50,046 bases of DNA from NCBI GenBank assembly GCA_905478665.1, contig CAJQJL010000110.1, forward strand, positions 1-50,046, read 5' to 3'. The notes beneath the pieces were generated by a model that worked only from the letters and a program-made list of their open reading frames with translations, did no database searches and was not told where the DNA came from. The translations under genes were made by a program, and so were the position numbers. Positions 49,683 through 50,046 of this stretch are shown piece after piece. The DNA comes from an uncultured Flavobacteriales bacterium (GTDB taxonomy: Bacteria > Bacteroidota > Bacteroidia > Flavobacteriales_D > Crocinitomicaceae). The number at the start of each line of letters is the position of its first letter. Position 1 is the stretch's first letter.

Positions 49683-50046
49683 CTAGTTGTATTTTTTTGA
49701 TTTTTAATAACTTCTTTTTGAATCGATTGTATTTAACATTATCGGTTCCATACATCGTAACGATTCCAATGCAATATTTACTAACTCTTAAAGGTCTGAT
49801 CAGATTTTTTTTCATCAATGCATAAAAAGGAGAATTGCGAATAACACGTTCTTGCTTTAACTCAGCGATAATAACGTTGCTTATCTTTTTTTCCTCGTCT
49901 TTCCATTTAAACGTAAGATCAATGTCAAGGGTTAGGCGTTCATTCATTGTTTTATTGACAAGGGTGATTCTTTTGAAGCCATTTAACAAACTTGGAACGA
50001 GTTCTGCTCCTTCAAGACCTTGTTTTCGAACAAACTTCTCTTGCTC
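49672..50046 (-). CDS. VTC-domain polyphosphate polymerase-like protein, C-terminal part
   Basis: The frame is open from the window edge for 124 codons to the stop at 49672; the true start lies beyond 50046. Visible: KRITLVNKTMNERLTLDIDLTFKW, IIAELKQERVIRNSPFYALMKK and RVSKYCIGIVTMY, matching the C-terminal half of the VTC domain (basic and acidic residues lining the tunnel, KYCxG near the end). In yeast the VTC4 domain makes polyphosphate from ATP; in bacteria the activity of these relatives is mostly untested. The pairing with DUF4956 supports the assignment. Confidence 0.85.
   Translation of the reverse strand, partial: EQEKFVRKQGLEGAELVPSLLNGFKRITLVNKTMNERLTLDIDLTFKWKDEEKKISNVIIAELKQERVIRNSPFYALMKKNLIRPLRVSKYCIGIVTMYGTDNVKYNRFKKKLLKIKKIQLDAA

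Overview
This window looks like a chromosomal segment of a pigmented, aerobic Bacteroidota bacterium, most likely a member of Flavobacteriales. The evidence is: a type IX secretion protein (PorQ) plus a secreted protein with a C-terminal sorting domain; a SusC-like TonB receptor with an N-terminal carboxypeptidase-regulatory domain; DUF5686, DUF3822, DUF4956 and 'head GIN' families; a crtI-crtB-crtZ-crtYcd carotenoid cluster; near absence of Shine-Dalgarno sequences; and many Bacteroidota-type -7 boxes (TAnnTTTG) ahead of genes. Base composition is AT-rich (around 40% GC by eye). The family cannot be fixed from sequence alone. Coding density is very high: no gene-free stretch exceeds 200 bases (the longest is 2702-2898). 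I found no tRNA, rRNA, CRISPR, insertion sequence, integrase, phage gene or replication origin.

Layout. 1-2.7 kb: sulfate assimilation operon (DUF2061, cysH, cysD, cysN cut by the window edge) preceded by an Rrf2 regulator. 2.9-8.9 kb: TonB receptor, mazG, a divergent pair made of a PagL-like lipid A deacylase and a GIN lipoprotein, a four-cysteine small membrane protein and an ACT-like protein. 9-12 kb: cmk and porQ, with a separately controlled outer-membrane barrel gene between them. 12-16 kb: carotenoid operon whose enzymes together would make zeaxanthin. 16-23 kb: DUF5686 barrel, a (TCAA)9 microsatellite, and an operon of S9 peptidase, 5-alpha-reductase-like enzyme, DUF2071 protein and lipoprotein. 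23-28 kb: unknown secreted protein, a tandemly duplicated outer-membrane barrel pair, nitroreductase, and a thioredoxin-fold protein lacking its CxxC. 28-31 kb: coaD-rsmD-DUF3822 operon. 31-36 kb: a RecD-like helicase, a large unknown secreted protein, a T9SS cargo protein. 36-42 kb: RND exporter with a palindromic operator on its promoter, NhaC antiporter, lipoprotein, ffh. 42-50 kb: one long leftward operon joining a VTC-type protein, DUF4956, lpxK, purine nucleoside phosphorylase, gatB, two TlpA-like redoxins and lpxH.

Themes. The cell envelope dominates: lipid A synthesis (lpxH, lpxK) and modification (PagL-like), outer-membrane barrels, T9SS and lipoproteins. Most gene pairs inside operons overlap by ATGA or a few bases, which implies translational coupling. 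Several operon-leading genes have a -7 box only 3-7 bases before the start codon, suggesting leaderless mRNAs. I did not find a clearly new multi-gene defence or mobile system. The most interesting points are the leaderless pattern, the barrel duplication with a fossil of its neighbour gene, the microsatellite, and the palindromes on the RND and crtZ promoters. All family names are from motif recognition by eye; no database search was run.
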